A stretch of 64,000 nt of DNA from Aquatica leii (lineage: Eukaryota > Arthropoda > Insecta > Coleoptera > Lampyridae), in the NCBI GenBank assembly GCA_035610365.1, contig CM069432.1:183691027-183755026 (forward strand), read 5' to 3'. The notes under the pieces are model-generated. The model searched no databases, was not told the origin of the DNA, and was given only the letters and a program-made list of their open reading frames with translations. Made by a program: the position numbers and the translations under genes. Every line of letters starts with the position of its first letter. Position 1 is the first letter of the stretch. Shown piece by piece: positions 11,160 to 24,600 of the stretch.

Positions 11160-11446
11160 ATAACAGGAGGAAAGATGTAAAGTTCCTTCTACTTGCCGCG
11201 GGTTCGGTTATTGAACAGAATTTAAACACTTCGCAAACGTAGTTGATTTTTAATGATAATAAGGTAAACAGCAGGGTACACAATAAACAAAATAACTTTA
11301 TAAAGTAAAACAAACGTAAAAAATATAGTTTTACACAGCATAGCATGTGTTCACAACGCCAGGTATTGAACGACTGCCCCTCAGTCCTTGGTAACCCTAC
11401 GGGGTTCAACGTTGTTATCACCAGTGGCGTAGAAAGGCACGTTACA
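11160..11446 (-). repeat. 5' LTR of the Gypsy element
   Basis: A 287-base copy of the 3' LTR with about five differences. The outer flank is ACGTT at 11447-11451, matching 4718-4722. Confidence 0.93.
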
Positions 11447-11634
11447 ACGTTTAATTAAGTTTAAGTTAAAAAAAAAGACAGTTTTTCCACTATATACATT
11501 TGTTCCTAAAAAACATTGTACTATAAACAACTGTTTACAAAGAAAAATGGTACCTTACATGTCACTCAATTCAGTAAATTTGAAACAGAATTTAATACAA
11601 AAATTTTTCAATAGATAAAGTTAATTAAAAATAT

Positions 11635-11694
11635 CCCAAGCAACACATTGGTATAAAAAACGTCTAAATGTCCGCTAATAACGTGTTGTTAGGG
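11635..11694. mobile_element. 60-bp internally deleted MITE, CCCAA family
   Basis: It begins CCCAAGCAACACATTGGTA and ends GTGTTGTTAGGG, an inverted pair, with AT on both sides. The left 40 bases match the 140-bp MITEs at 11966 and 21478, so it looks like a deletion derivative. Confidence 0.6.
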
Positions 11695-11965
11695 ATGTAA
11701 GCCTACAGTTATAAATCACTGCAATCGCATATAATAACAATATGGTTCAACGTTTTACACCAATTCTACACAAATAATTAATTTGACGGTTGTCAAACAT
11801 TTAGGGAATGCAAATTCGCCATTAGTGTCATGGCGCGAAAATTTGATTTCTACAAAAGTGTTATTATAAGACCAAAAACTGTTAAATTACTATAAAAGTA
11901 TATTTTATGGAAGAGTTGTCTTTAGCTTAAGTATCTAAAAATTATTGTTATATAATTAGTCGTTA

Positions 11966-12105
11966 CCCAAACAACACATTGGTACAAAAAACGTCTAAAT
12001 GTCCGTCTAATAAACGTTAATAACGCGTTTAAAAACGTTTTAATGTCTAATAAACGTCTGTTAGCCGGACATTTAGACGTTTTTTATACCAATGTGTTGC
12101 TTGGG
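11966..12105. mobile_element. 140-bp MITE with long terminal inverted repeats
   Basis: Left arm CCCAAACAACACATTGGTAC continues through AAAAAACGTCTAAATGTCC and is mirrored by the right arm ending CCAATGTGTTGCTTGGG. TA lies on both sides (11964-11965, 12106-12107). The middle carries AAACGTTAATAACGCGTTT. A near-identical copy is at 21478-21617. Confidence 0.85.
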
Positions 12106-12107
12106 TA

Positions 12108-15100
12108 GTATTGTTCCTTACAATTATCTAAAATTAAAATTGCTAGTAAAATATTACTTCTAAAAATTGGAGACCAACAGGAAAAGTGACATTTTATAGG
12201 TCATAAACAAGTACAAAATAGATGTTTTTATTGAGATATAATAAAAAAAAAATTACTGATTGTGCTTCTTTTTAACATTGCAATTTATACACAACTTTCA
12301 AAAGTTGAAATCGCAGTTTTCACTGAAGTATGTAGCTTTGTGGAAACCCAAGTTCAATCATTTCAATTCTTTACATATTCACTTAAATAAAATCATGCTT
12401 TGTTTGTAAAAAAAAAAAGGAAAAAACCAACACGTTATCGTTATTTAAACATTAATTAAATAATTCACAAAATTATAAACACTGTAACAAATTGAAAGCA
12501 CATAGGTCTTAACAAACCATGACCATGTTCTTTTTTAATACTTTGTGGGAAATTCTTAGTGACATAACCTTAAAAGTATAAGTGTTTAGTTTAGTAAGTA
12601 CTGCTGAATATTTATGATAATAATTGTTTTAAGTGGTAACACAAACAATCTAAAGAAATGTTGGTGTAAGCGTCATAGGTCAAGTGACATACGGATTGCA
12701 ATGAAATTTTTATACTGCTAGATTTTAATAATCGTAAAAATTAGTATATGACAATAATTTAACTAACGCTAACAAAAACTAAGTTTTAACTGTTCATTAA
12801 CAGTTTTTTTTTAAAGAAGTAACGCAATTATTACAGATTGTACAAATATTAAATTAAAAAAAAAAGCAATTTAATTAAATGTTAATAAACGATAACAAAA
12901 CTTGAACTTTTAAACTTTTCTAAAGATTTCTAATAAGAAAATAGTTTGTAACAACTAAAAAAGAAAGTTTGTCTTCAAATAGAAGTCAAATATATAAGAT
13001 ACTGTTTCAACTACAGAAAGACATTCTCTTAATGCTTTGGAAGAATTTAAAATGAAAATTTCTATTAAAGAATACAAAGAAATGTTTCTACAAAATATAT
13101 TCCGAAAATTTGTTTGTTGATTTGTTTAAAATATTTAAGTTTTTTTTTACATAAACGTAAGAAATTTGTAAATACTTTGACCAAAAAACACTATAATCAG
13201 TAGTATTTATTTTAAATTTCAAATTTTAAAAATATTTTGGATTTTTTTTAAGCTCAATTAAAGGTATTTTATAATCATTGGGTTCGTTTGAATAAATTCT
13301 AAATTTAACGCTTCCACAAACGGTTGTATAGAATGTTTTAAAGAAGTTATAATATATACATCAATTTTTAAGTTATTTGTCGTTTGATTAAATTAGTCTT
13401 TAAACAATCATAAAATGAGTTCCGATTTTCTCCAAACTCAGTAAAAATACATTATTTGTCAGATTATTTCCGGCAAAAGATACTCTGAAGTTGAAAATGA
13501 ATGGTATTTATCAAGATAAAAACAATAACGCTAATCCTACTCTTAAAACGTGACACCGAGTATCCAAAAATCTAAGATAATAACCAACGGACCGGCGTAG
13601 TGACGCCTTCCGTCCCGGCGCCGAGGGCGTCGCTGTACAACGCGTTCCGCTCAGTCTCTTTTTAGCTCTTAAACGGGCCGTGATATTGCTACCAGCGTTC
13701 TATAAGTTTTTAGACTATTTAACATACCAGTTACAAATGAAGCTTTTACAATATTGTAAATAGTGACAACATATAATACTGCCTCAGTGCGATCTTAATA
13801 ACATTATTTGAATTAAGGTAGGTTCTTTCATACCTATACTTGTTTAATGCATCTTAACAACTTTGAACAAAGTAGTTGTACTTTTGAAAGATTGTTTAAT
13901 AATTTTGCATAGAATTGTAATGTAGATTAAGTAATGCGTTTATTGCTTTCATATATATGTTTCATAATAATAATGAAAAGTTCAATATAACAGCACTAAC
14001 TCTAACGTATTTTCAATAATTAAAAATTCTATCAGTGTTGTACAATACTTGCAACTCTATTAAAAAATGAGACGCATAAACTTAGAGTCGTGCTTTCGAA
14101 TATTAATTATGTAAATATAAAGAAAACCTAACGTAGACAAAAATTTATAGACTAACACGTAGCAGAAATAAAACTAATTAAAAGAAGCAAATAATGATAT
14201 TAATTTGTTTAATTATTTTTTAATTTTAACAAACATAGTAATATTTTGTTCTGTTATTAATACAGTAATTAAACAAAGAAATAAATATTATTATATCTTA
14301 GAATAATATTACCGTAACGGTTCATAAATTTTATAAAATTTACACATTTCGTTTTCACTTTTGTTTTTATTGGCTAACCTTACTTGAAACTGTATAAAAA
14401 CCATTTTATAACAATAATAAAAAGTATTAATTTTAATATTCTTTTGGCACAGTAAATAAATAAAATGAAACAGTTTTTTTGTATACTTATAATGGTTTTT
14501 CGCAGTTTTTGTCTACAAATTACATTTCTTGAATTTAGGGAATTACTAATGCGCCTAGTGTTTTTAAAAATAATTAATTACATTTAATTAATATATATCG
14601 TAATAGTGTTTCAACATTTTTTTTGTTTTAATAATATATTGAATTTTGTTACCTACAAACAAATTAAATTTCACAGTAAACTAAAAATATGTTTAATTCA
14701 CAGTGACCTATCTACATTTACTGCTTAAAGTATAGTTTTTGTTTATACGTTAAATGCAAAAAGATCAAACATCATCTGACGCGCAATAATGGGAAAATGC
14801 GTGTAATTAAAAGTTTTATTGATTTACTTCAACATCTATTAGTAATTACTTTATATATAAACGTTTATAAATAACACGTTTTGCTACACGTTTATATTTA
14901 ATTTGTTAAAAATAATAATATAATTATGTGTATTTAAACTTTTGAAATTACAAGTGAACAATAAAACTTATTTCACCTATTCAGAACTTTTTTTACTATG
15001 CGTCTAAACATATTTATTGTACACTAATAATTATATAAAATATAATAATTACACAAAACATAAAATCCAATATATGAAAACAGTGAATTAATACAATTCT

Positions 15101-17970
15101 GGTTAATAACAAAAATGTTTTTTTATTTTAATTAGTTTGTTAAGCAATCGTCTTGGTTTGGTTAAAATAGGTAAAAATATGATTGTTGTCCTTTAGTCGA
15201 TAAAAAAGTAGATGTGTAAATATTACTGTCTAGTTTAACATTCATCTGGTTTTTTAAACAGATTTAAGTTTATGTAGTTTATTTTGTATACCACACAATT
15301 TTTTAGTTTTTGTAAAAATATTTTCTTTATTACTTGAGGGCCGGTTACATAAAACATGATTAAATAGGCAATTAAAAATTATTTGCCTAATCTGTGATTT
15401 GAAACAAGCACGAATAGCATAAATAACTACGATTAAAATAATCTATAATTTTCTGCCTAAAACACTATTTTTCGGATGCATAAATGTCAAATCAGTAATT
15501 AAAGATCATATAATCAAAGATTATTAAAATCCCTCAAAATATGTATGTGCATAGATTTTTTTACATTTTAAAACTAGGGTGCAAATTAAGATTACATAGT
15601 TTACAGTGAAGTCATTGTTACGGTCCTTAATTATCTAGTCGAAATTTAGTAAAACATTTCTGTTATTTGTTTGAATGATTGCATGATGTGGATTTTAAAC
15701 AACACTTTAGACTAAACAAACAGCCGATAAAAAAAAAACTCTTGAAGTAATTGGCCAAAATCAGCGTCAGTGCCATGAAGTGGCTGTTTATCTATTTTTA
15801 ATGAAACTTATTTTAAACTGTTTATTTTGGGCTCTGAAGATGTCCACTGCGACGTGTGACAAAAGCTCAGCATGTGTGATAATGACAACACGGGAATTAT
15901 CCAGAATGGAAAGTTTTATTAAAAAATTATGTTTTTTGTATTTTAAATACAATACGTTTTTTAAAAACGCCTAACGCAACAGTTTTTTTAAACATATTTT
16001 TTTTACTGTCACGTTTCGCATGAAGCAAATTATTACTTAAAATTTTCTTTATGAGTGTCCAATATAAGTATAAATTTTATTTACTTTAAATTAGCGATGG
16101 TAACTGGTCAATGGACTATTAACAATGACAATCAAATCAAATATTGAAATATTCACATTGGCTTGATTTGCTGTGCGCCATCTTTTTTTTAATTTATATC
16201 AACTTTATATGTTAAAGTTCAATGTTGAAATTATTAATTATTTTTTTTTGTTGATTTATTCTATAGTACAATGTTTTGCCTAACGTATTGCACGTACAAA
16301 AATTGTTGATTTGTTTACAAACGTCGTTTCTGAATTAACATCTTGTTAGTTTTAATTTATTTGAATCCCTTCAGTGCTGAAGAGGCGTGAACAAGCACCT
16401 ATAGTTATTTCCGTTCTGGCGCCCTTTAATCGGTTGCAATCTGCACATAGACTGATTTGTACTAATTGCTTTACCTACGCCACCTTCCGATATCAAGCTG
16501 TTGCCTTTACTGTATTGTGAGTTAAGCTTGAAGGTAATTCAAGCTTAAGAATTTTTGAGAAAATTTAGAATGTATGTGATAAATAACTCAACTAAAAAGA
16601 GGATTTTTAAACGACGGACTATAAACGAAACATTTTGACATAGATGACAGCTACATTTTTATAGTTGAAGATGTTTACAAAATAGCATTTTAAAATATCT
16701 TTTATAATTTATGTTCGTAAATTATTTTTTATTGGTCTAGTTTGTTGTAGTGACAGATATACCTATATCAATTCCACGTTGACGTTAAGTTGAGGTTCGT
16801 ATCGTCAGCAGTTCAATTTTAGTGTATCCAAAAGTTATTTTGCTGGCGATAATGAATTCTTTTATTCTTTATAAAACAAATTGCAATGTTTTTTATGAGC
16901 GTTTTTAATAGTCTTACAAAAAGTGTCAATTCTATTTCACATTGATTTATTTTCTCAAACGACATAATTTCTTTATAATACGTTTTTGTACGACTATTTA
17001 TACTATTTTAAACCTATAAAAATTTATATTAAACCAAATTGTATATCTTGGCTTAAGTTTATTTAGAAAAGGTTTTTGGAAAAATTAATTCTTTTTGCAC
17101 AGTATATAGTATATGCTTTCTAATAATACTTATTAGAAACGTTCATTTTTACATTAATTTTAAATACCTACTAAACACATGTAAAATGTGTTTAAAGTTG
17201 TGACTTACATAAATAAGCAATAGATTACTGACTTAAAGTTTAACAATAATTCGTTCTAAAAATTTATGGTTGAAACACTAAAGATATTTATCAGATTTAA
17301 ATTCAATGATAAAATTATTGAATTCTCAAACTAGTTTAAAATTTGAAATTAATATGACAATTTTAACAATAATATGAGGTAAATATGTCATTTGTAAATA
17401 AAATATAATTTTTAACTAGGTATAAAAGAATTGGGAATCATGATAATATAGAAATTTTGTATTGCATTAATAAATTCTATACTTTATGAATAGAAAAAAC
17501 CCAAAGTAAATAAGGTAGACTTGAAGAACCAAACAGAATTTATACTAATTAGATTTCATTTAAATATTGATTATTAAAATTGTATTTTACATGACATATT
17601 CAGTTAGAAATAGAAGGACATGCTAACATTCTAAGACAAAAAAACACATTAACCCTTATAATCTTTTAGGTAAAAAACTTAAAATTGTCTACATAATAAC
17701 AAAAAGTTAATGCTAATTAAATAACTACATAGAAACCAATAAAATTATTTATGCAACAAGAAATGCTACGGAAAAGTGTTAATTTTCAAATTTATTACTA
17801 TTATGTAACAAATATTTATTAAAAAAAGAAATATTTTTATTTTATGTTTTACGTTTTATTTAGGAGAATTGAATTTTAATAAATTTAGAATTATAAAAAG
17901 TGCCAAAAACCAATTTTATACAGTCAAATGACTAAAAGTAATTACTGCTTAGTTACGAAATATTTGCTAA
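12108..17970. other. Long AT-rich interval without recognised genes
   Basis: About 5.9 kb of very AT-rich sequence. Two richer patches stand out: 13590-13690 (GACGCCTTCCGTCCCGGCGC and neighbours) and 16365-16520, where a 51-codon open stretch follows a plausible splice acceptor. Neither resembles a protein I know. The remainder shows only poly-A/T runs and short palindromes. Confidence 0.5.
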
Positions 17971-18059
17971 ATTTAGGTATGAATGAATAAAATTGGAAAT
18001 GAAACGATACATTTAATACATAATACAGATAATATATAATTTAATACACATAATGCAAT

Positions 18060-18607
18060 GGCATGGTAAGGCGTTAAAACAATTTTTTGGACGGGTTGTA
18101 AATTACAACCCAGTCCTAAATTTGCACGTATCTGAACTGCTGAAGTAAACCTTATTTCATCGGTTGTATGCATAATGGCGTAATCTTCAAGTTTGGTAGT
18201 TATACAAACTCTTCCAAGACGAAGAGTATCTAATTCTGTCATTTCACTTCTCGTAATCTACCGTCTAACAGTTTGTCTCTATCAGTATTGTATAAAAAAT
18301 AATAAAAATAATAAGTAAATTAATATTACAGTAATAAAAGCAATTGAATTGATCGAGGAAATAAGGATACATGGCACTTGCTACACCTCAATTCTCACAC
18401 TTCAAAGTATTTTTTTTGCTCAATTTAAAAAAAACCTTGACCAATAAGTGTAATTGCAGGAATTTATAGATAAAATAAAATATAAACACTTACAGAAAGA
18501 CCAACATCTTGAAAAATTCTTGTTATGGACTAACCAGCTTTAGCTAGAGTTTCTATACGACTACGAATTACTAAAGAAGAATTCCCCTGATTCCGTCTTC
18601 TGGGCAT
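18060..18607 (-). pseudogene. Tc1/mariner-like transposase N-terminal relic
   Basis: From ATG at 18607 the minus strand reads MPRRRNQGNSSLVIRSRIET and LAKAG, stop, then IFQDVGLSVS, a helix-turn-helix start of the Tc1-like type. After a possible intron (GTAAGTG donor) the frame at 18242-18060 gives GRVCITTKLEDYAI, DEIRFTSAVQIRANLGLGCN and QPVQKIV, matching the second DNA-binding segment and the linker of Tc1-like transposases. No DDE catalytic part follows. Stops and loss of the C-terminus make it a relic. Confidence 0.65.
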
Positions 18608-18609
18608 TT

Positions 18610-20160
18610 TTGATTTAATTTCAAAATTAAATGACAGAAATACTTTAAACACTATACTTTCTACGGGCAAATCACTACTAAATTATGATTTACCCTGTAA
18701 GTAAAAAATACATTTTTGAAATTGAAATTTTTCATACAAAACCCTCTTCATTGAAAAATTATATATATTATCTTAATCGATACCCATTGTCTTTAAATCA
18801 AGAAATTAGAAAATTCCTTAATTACTGTGTGTGCAGGAAATATGATTAAAAGAAAGATGCATAATAATGCTATTAACTTAGGATGTTGGCTTTTTGACAA
18901 ATAGACTAATTAAAATTATTAAATAAAATTGTTCACATTTGCTCCGTGACATTTTGGGCACTTTTTATAATTATGAGTTTATTAAAAGTTAATACTCCTA
19001 AATAAAACGTGAATGAAAGAATAGAAATATTCCAATTATTTATTATTAAAATTGTAAAATTTAGTTAAATAACGATAAATCATTTGACAATTAGCACTTT
19101 AATTAGTTTTTTGTAAAAGTTAATAACCAATTTAATTAACATTATCTAAGTATTAATATGTAGATAATTTTTTGTAATTATTTATATATCTAATTTTAAT
19201 CGAAGTAGAATATATATTCATATATAATTAAAATAATTGAGTTTTCAATGTATAAAAAGTAAATAACAAATCATAGATACTGTGGTGTCTCTTACCTCAG
19301 AGATTATAAGAGTCACGGTACTTTTCTGTCTTAGACTGTGACCACGACTTCTATTTCTACCTGAATATGTCCATTTTCATTGACCGTGAGTGTACAATAT
19401 GGAATCTACGAGAATTCAGTTATATTGTTATTATTGTTTATCAAATAATTTCTAAAAACCTAAAATAACAATTTACAAAAGTATAAACACAGTCTACAAA
19501 GGAGAGTTATCGTTCGGTGCGATTCACACTACATTTAATTTTAACAAATGTAAACAAATATTTTTTGCTTCATTTTTAGTTTTTGCAATTTATCTTTTAA
19601 AATTAAAAGAAAAGCATTTAATTCATGTTTGTTTGTTGTCGTTATGTAATTTAACATAACAGCTTAGTTTTTTTATATGTAAATAGTTAATTTTAATATG
19701 TTTACGATCGTTATTATTATTTTATTTTTAATTAAGTCTAATAATTATCTAGCCTTCAGTTTATATTTTATTTAAGTTTTTTACGTTAATGACTTAAACC
19801 GAACGAGTAACCTTACTAATTGTTCACACGTATTCAAAGCCGGTGGTTTTTGTTATCAAATTGTTTGCTTTAGTGAGTTTATATGTAACTTTGGTGTCTT
19901 TGAACCAAAAATTTTACGCGTACGTTAAGAGTGGCGGTTTTCCTTTTTTTAAGTAGCAATTTTAACAACGCCTACTCACCGACATCTTAATTAGTCATAT
20001 TGTTCCCTTTGTTACTAGCAGAAACCGCTGAAAAAAAAGTTTGGTTAGAATAATTATAACTGCAACTAAAAAAACAACACTCCAAATTCAAACACTCATC
20101 AATCATTTTTTGAAGACAGTATATTTGTTACCATTGTTGTTAAGAAAACCGGAAAAAAAT
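18610..20160. other. AT-rich interval, nothing recognised
   Basis: No coding similarity, RNA gene or paired terminal repeats were seen. Confidence 0.5.
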
Positions 20161-20165
20161 TATAG

Positions 20166-20803
20166 TTAAAATACTAAATATAGAATTTGCTTGTAATTTA
20201 AACTGGCTAAAATAGTTGCGGAGGTTCTTCTAAAGCTGTGGCCCGTGTAGGCTTTGCAGTGATCCAAACTTAAAAATTTTGCTATTTTCATTGGTATAGC
20301 GGATAAAGTATGCTTACCTACTACTTGCCGTACACATTTACAATTACTATAACGCAAAAAGAATTGACTCTCTTTGGTACTAGTGGGACGCAACTTTATG
20401 TATTTTTCAAGAATCTTGAACCAACTAACCGTTTCACTGCAACCAGTTACCACAAATGATGGGGAGATTTTGTTCTTGGATTGCAGAATCTTAACAATCC
20501 CTATGTCAGGTTTAATTTCAACGTGCTTGTAATTTAAATTATTAAGTTTATTGGTCCGGCAAGCAGCAGCAACACCCAAGGCCATCGCAACTTTCATCAA
20601 CACAAATGCGTGGTCCAGAGCATCCCACAGAAACCTCGTTAACTGTACAAACTACTTGAAAATTTTTAAATTGCACAATTTCTTAAAATATGTATATGTT
20701 TGCTCATATCAAGTCTTTGACTTTTCTGGCAGTAGTGACGCTCGAGCTGCATTAGCACTACTTTTGATTTCATAAAATCTTTAATCTCGTCCGAATCACT
20801 CAT
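20166..20803 (-). pseudogene. Crypton-like tyrosine recombinase relic (copy 2)
   Basis: The likely start at 20803 reads MSDSDEIKDFMKSK. A frame change then gives ASLLPEKSKT, stop, YEQTYTYFKKL, stop, FLWDALDHAFVLMK. The open part (20603-20166) contains KVAMALGVAAACRTNKLNN (first catalytic Arg in ACR), WFKILEKYIKLRP, FFLRYSNCKCVRQVVGKHT and the box YTGHSFRRTSATIL with the His-x-x-Arg signature of tyrosine recombinases. The frame ends soon after, so the Trp/His and nucleophile Tyr are missing. Compared with the copy at 26.4 kb it lacks roughly the last 60 residues. Confidence 0.78.
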
Positions 20804-20879
20804 TGTATCGATTACAAAGTGGAGATATAATAAAAAAAATTTATACTGAATTTGTTTGTTTACAAGCGTCGTAGCCACA

Positions 20880-21295
20880 GCATCTAATCAACCAGCAAAC
20901 TCAATTATGGCAGTAAATTTTTTATTATAGGTAGGTAATTAGTATTTTATACCCAAACATTTAGTACAAATTACAAGAATTAATTTCCATGGTAGTGAGA
21001 AAAACGTAATAGACAACGCGTAGATAACTTTCATTTTTGCACCTTAGTTCGACTTCGGTTCACAAATTTCCACCTCCAATGAAAAAGTTTACTTACCGCT
21101 ACTTGTAGTGCAAATAACTATTTACTTTTGTACTACATTATTATGGTATGATATGTTTTGCAACTTTTAAAGTAATATTGGTTTTTTCTTTGTGTTTTGG
21201 ACAGACATCAATGTAATAAATATATAAGAAAAAGGTTGTATTTTTTAGTTTGAATATTATTAGTTTTTCAGGCAAAAATACGTAATTTTTTTAAT
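20880..21295. other. AT-rich interval, nothing recognised
   Basis: No coding or repeat signal beyond simple AT-rich sequence was seen. Confidence 0.5.
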
Positions 21296-21470
21296 CTACA
21301 AACTTATTTTGTCTTTGGTATGGTAGGTACCAGTACTCCTGGCTTCTAGTTTATCTAGTCTTGGGTTGGCTAGATTTAATGCCTTCATCGTATTTTGCAT
21401 AAGTTCATCATAGATGGTTTGATTGTCAATAGGTAAGGTGCCAACTCTTGATTTTTTTGTTGGCTTAGAC
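21296..21470 (-). pseudogene. Uncharacterised coding-like fragment cut by a MITE
   Basis: Reading on the minus strand just inside the MITE, a frame opens with MSKPTKKSRVGTLPIDNQTI and continues YDELMQNTMKALNLANPRLD to a stop near 21296. The composition looks protein-like (Lys, Asp and Glu distributed, no low-complexity run). I do not recognise the family. It lies 0.5 kb upstream of Crypton-like copy 2 on the same strand, so it could belong to that element or to an unrelated gene. Confidence 0.3.
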
Positions 21471-21477
21471 ATACGAT

Positions 21478-21617
21478 CCCAAACAACACATTGGTACAAA
21501 AAACGTCTAAATGTCCGTCTAATAAACGTTAATAACGCGTTTAAAAACGTTTTTATGTCAAACAAACGTCTATTAGCCGGACATTTAGACGTTTTTTGTA
21601 CCAATGTGTTGTTTGGG
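21478..21617. mobile_element. 140-bp MITE, second copy
   Basis: It is almost identical to 11966-12105, differing at a handful of positions in the middle. Ends are CCCAAACAACACATTGG and CCAATGTGTTGTTTGGG, flanked by AT on both sides. The similarity between copies implies recent spread. Confidence 0.87.
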
Positions 21618-21619
21618 AT

Positions 21620-24600
21620 ATTCTAATTCTGATCATATTGGGAGCAACAGGTTTTGACTAAGAAATATTTTTTTAAATTTTAATATTGTTTTTTTTATGT
21701 AGTTTTTTTTGCTATAGTACATCCCCGGTAGTTTCAAAACAATTAATGCACTTACCGCTGTCAATTCTAATTATTTGTTCAAGTTGCATTGTATAACGAA
21801 TTTATACTACATTTAAATAACTTTGGTGTATGGACGATATTTTCCTTTTTACTGTTTATGTCTCTAGCTTCAGTATAATTTACAGTTAAGTGTTATACTG
21901 CGCATTGAACACAGGTTTAAATTTTTCTACAGAATTTTCTTGCAAAACCGCGTCTGTAACATTTTTTACAAAATGAAATAGTCTGAATATTCTTACTGCT
22001 TTTATTTTGAATATCTTGTATATCATACATTGTTTTATGTCTTTAGTATTGTTAAATACTAACATATACACTGCAATAGTAAGAAAGCATAATTTACTTT
22101 ATTATTAGAGATAGCTTTCCTGAGCTTTTGTACTACTTTAGTAATGTTAAAGCTTCTTTCTTTTCACTAATTGACAATTCTGCATCGATTAAGAGATATA
22201 AGTTTCTAACCATTACTTTAATAAATCTAGAAGCTTTGTAGGTTTGTCGTCTTGCAAGAATGTAAATATTGTTGTATGCAAACAAAATCTTTGTATATTT
22301 CAAAAACCAATTCATTGTAAATATATTTTTCCGTTTAACGTTTAATAATGTATTTGAAATAGATCGTCAATGACTCCGTTTGTTAATCGGCAACAAATAA
22401 TCTCAAAAATATTAATGCGTTCGCACGTTACACCAGCTCACGGCGTTAAAACGTTTGGATTATTAATCGCTATCATTAACAACCTTGTTCGTTAAATAAC
22501 TATTGATGAATTATTATTGAACCATTAGATTTTTTTTTATGAAAGTTGCAATAAGCAAAAAAAAACCTTACTACTAACATTTGTATATGTTGAATTTCAT
22601 GTATTTATTAAATAATAAAAATATATCATTTTTTTGGCTTTTTTTTATTTTCGAATAGACTAGAAAGGGTAAAGCGCGTTTTGTCCAATAGCAATTGTCA
22701 AAGTAAATATTTCTGGGATCTCAATGATCAAATAAAATTTTTCTTCATTGTTTATTACAGTTATTTAAAATCGCAAATTAATTTATTTCTAAAAATTGGT
22801 GTTGTTAAAAAATGTATTATACTATCAGAGGTTTTGTGCAGTAACATAGACGCAATCGTAATATTTCTAAAATCTAATGCCGGTGATACAACAGTTACTC
22901 CAATGATCACATTAGTTTCTAATTCAAATGTTTTTAAAAATAAAGACAAGCGTTACAAAAAATATGTCAAGTTTACTCATTACTATTTGTCTTCCGCTAC
23001 ATGTCTTTTGTTTACTTTGTCACTTAAATTTAATAGCTTTTGCTTCAACCGTTCCTGCACATTATCGTTTTATTTTGCATTGTAAAACACATTTTGGAAA
23101 ATGCATCTGATCGATTACGGCAACATATTATTTTTACCTGATTTTATGTTTAGTAAAACGAAAGCGCAATTTGTTTTGTTTTATTTATTTTTTATGCTTA
23201 CAAAAGCTTATCAAAATCGGCGAATGGTTAAATAATTTAAATTTTTGTTTAACCTTAAACATTTGCTTTGCAACTAAAACGAAGCACTTAAGAATAGTTT
23301 TAGATTTTACTTATACTAGACATCATTTCAAAACGTGGAAGAAATTATCTAATCTGTAATTAACAACATTTTAAAAAAATGATACCTTTTTTTAGAAAAT
23401 TTGACACTTTTTGTAACCATCTGTTTAAGATTGAAGCGAAAGCATTTTAATCCGTTGTAAATAGTCAGTGCTTTGTATCTAAAAATTCTATTGTAATGTT
23501 CAAGTATGGAGAAGGCTTGTGTAATTACAGTAGATTTTTAGTTGTGTGATTCAAACAACCATTTTTTATTCAGTATATATTGTTTTATAAAAATGTAGAA
23601 TTTAACTATACTTCGACTTTATGATATGCAGCATTATTTAACACTGAATCTAACTTTATATTTGCAAATAATACAAGAAGATTACTTTTTCCAGATGTTT
23701 TTTTATTGACAAATACATGGTTGCGTAATGACCAACAAGAGAAAACTTAAACTTGCAAAATTAAACATCGAGTTGTATTTGGTGAGATAATTTCACAAGT
23801 AAAGGCACAATGTAACTTTGACATTTATTCTGGTCTTTAATTATTTAACTGTGTAAAATAAAATACAGTTTAAAAGTGACAATTATTGAAAATGCAATTA
23901 TTAAATACATTTTGTCCAGACGCTGTTTTTGAAGTTGATGGTTCTTTTTGCACCAAAGTTGTATGTTCACTCTTGGATAATACTATGCAGAAGTAATTTT
24001 CTTAATAATCCAGTTGGAGGTAAGATTTAATAGAATTAGAAGTAGTGTGTTCTGTTATCTTTATTAGTGGTTTCAGCTATGGTTCATGTGGATACTGCGC
24101 TTAAGCGATGCTAGTAATTAGTAATTTTATTTTCTTTTGTGTTTAATTCAATTTTTTCCGCAAATTTTTTAGTTCACTTTGATATCATGGTAATTATTAA
24201 TGGCATATTTTTGTACCAATTTTTCTTGTTGTTGTTTTGCAGGTATGTATTTGAAGTTAAAAACAGACAATCTGTTGTAGTATTTAAAGTACGTTTATCC
24301 AACAATTTTTTAAATAATCTTACAGGGCATATGTTTCTATTTTCCATGTTTTCTATGACTCATTTACTTTCACAGCACTTTTTCGTTCCCTCTTAAGATG
24401 TTTTAGAGAATATGAGGTTCTAGTCAATTCCCCCTGTTAATGTTTAATTTGTCAATTTGTTGTCTTTAAAAAAATTAATTTTAGTGTCAATTACTTTTCC
24501 TCCGCGCTGCGCTAATTCGTAAGCGGCTATATAAAAAAAAATTTTTTTTGGGACCGGTTGGAGTGTTTTCACCCAATAAGCACGTCATTCAATGAATTTT

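Larger units (their letters stand above)
4723..11446 (-). mobile_element. Ty3/Gypsy LTR retrotransposon, full-length but defective
   Basis: The element is 6724 bases long and bounded by two 287-base direct repeats, with the 5-base duplication ACGTT at 4718-4722 and 11447-11451. Order on the minus strand is LTR, gag, protease, reverse transcriptase, RNase H, integrase, polypurine tract, LTR, the Ty3/Gypsy order. No env-like frame follows integrase. Gag has two in-frame stops, pol has a frameshift, the RT active site is YLDN rather than YxDD, and a 1.48-kb element interrupts integrase. LTR copies differ at about five positions by eye, which suggests fairly recent insertion. Confidence 0.93.

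Noticed and set aside
12240..12260. Numerous poly-A and poly-T runs through the window
   Set aside because: Expected in an AT-rich genome; not treated as retroposon tails unless coding or target duplications support it.
22681..23085. 134-codon plus ORF with hydrophobic stretches
   Set aside because: I considered a chemoreceptor fragment, but there are no family motifs, no clear membrane topology, and an overlapping antisense ORF; probably chance in AT-rich DNA.
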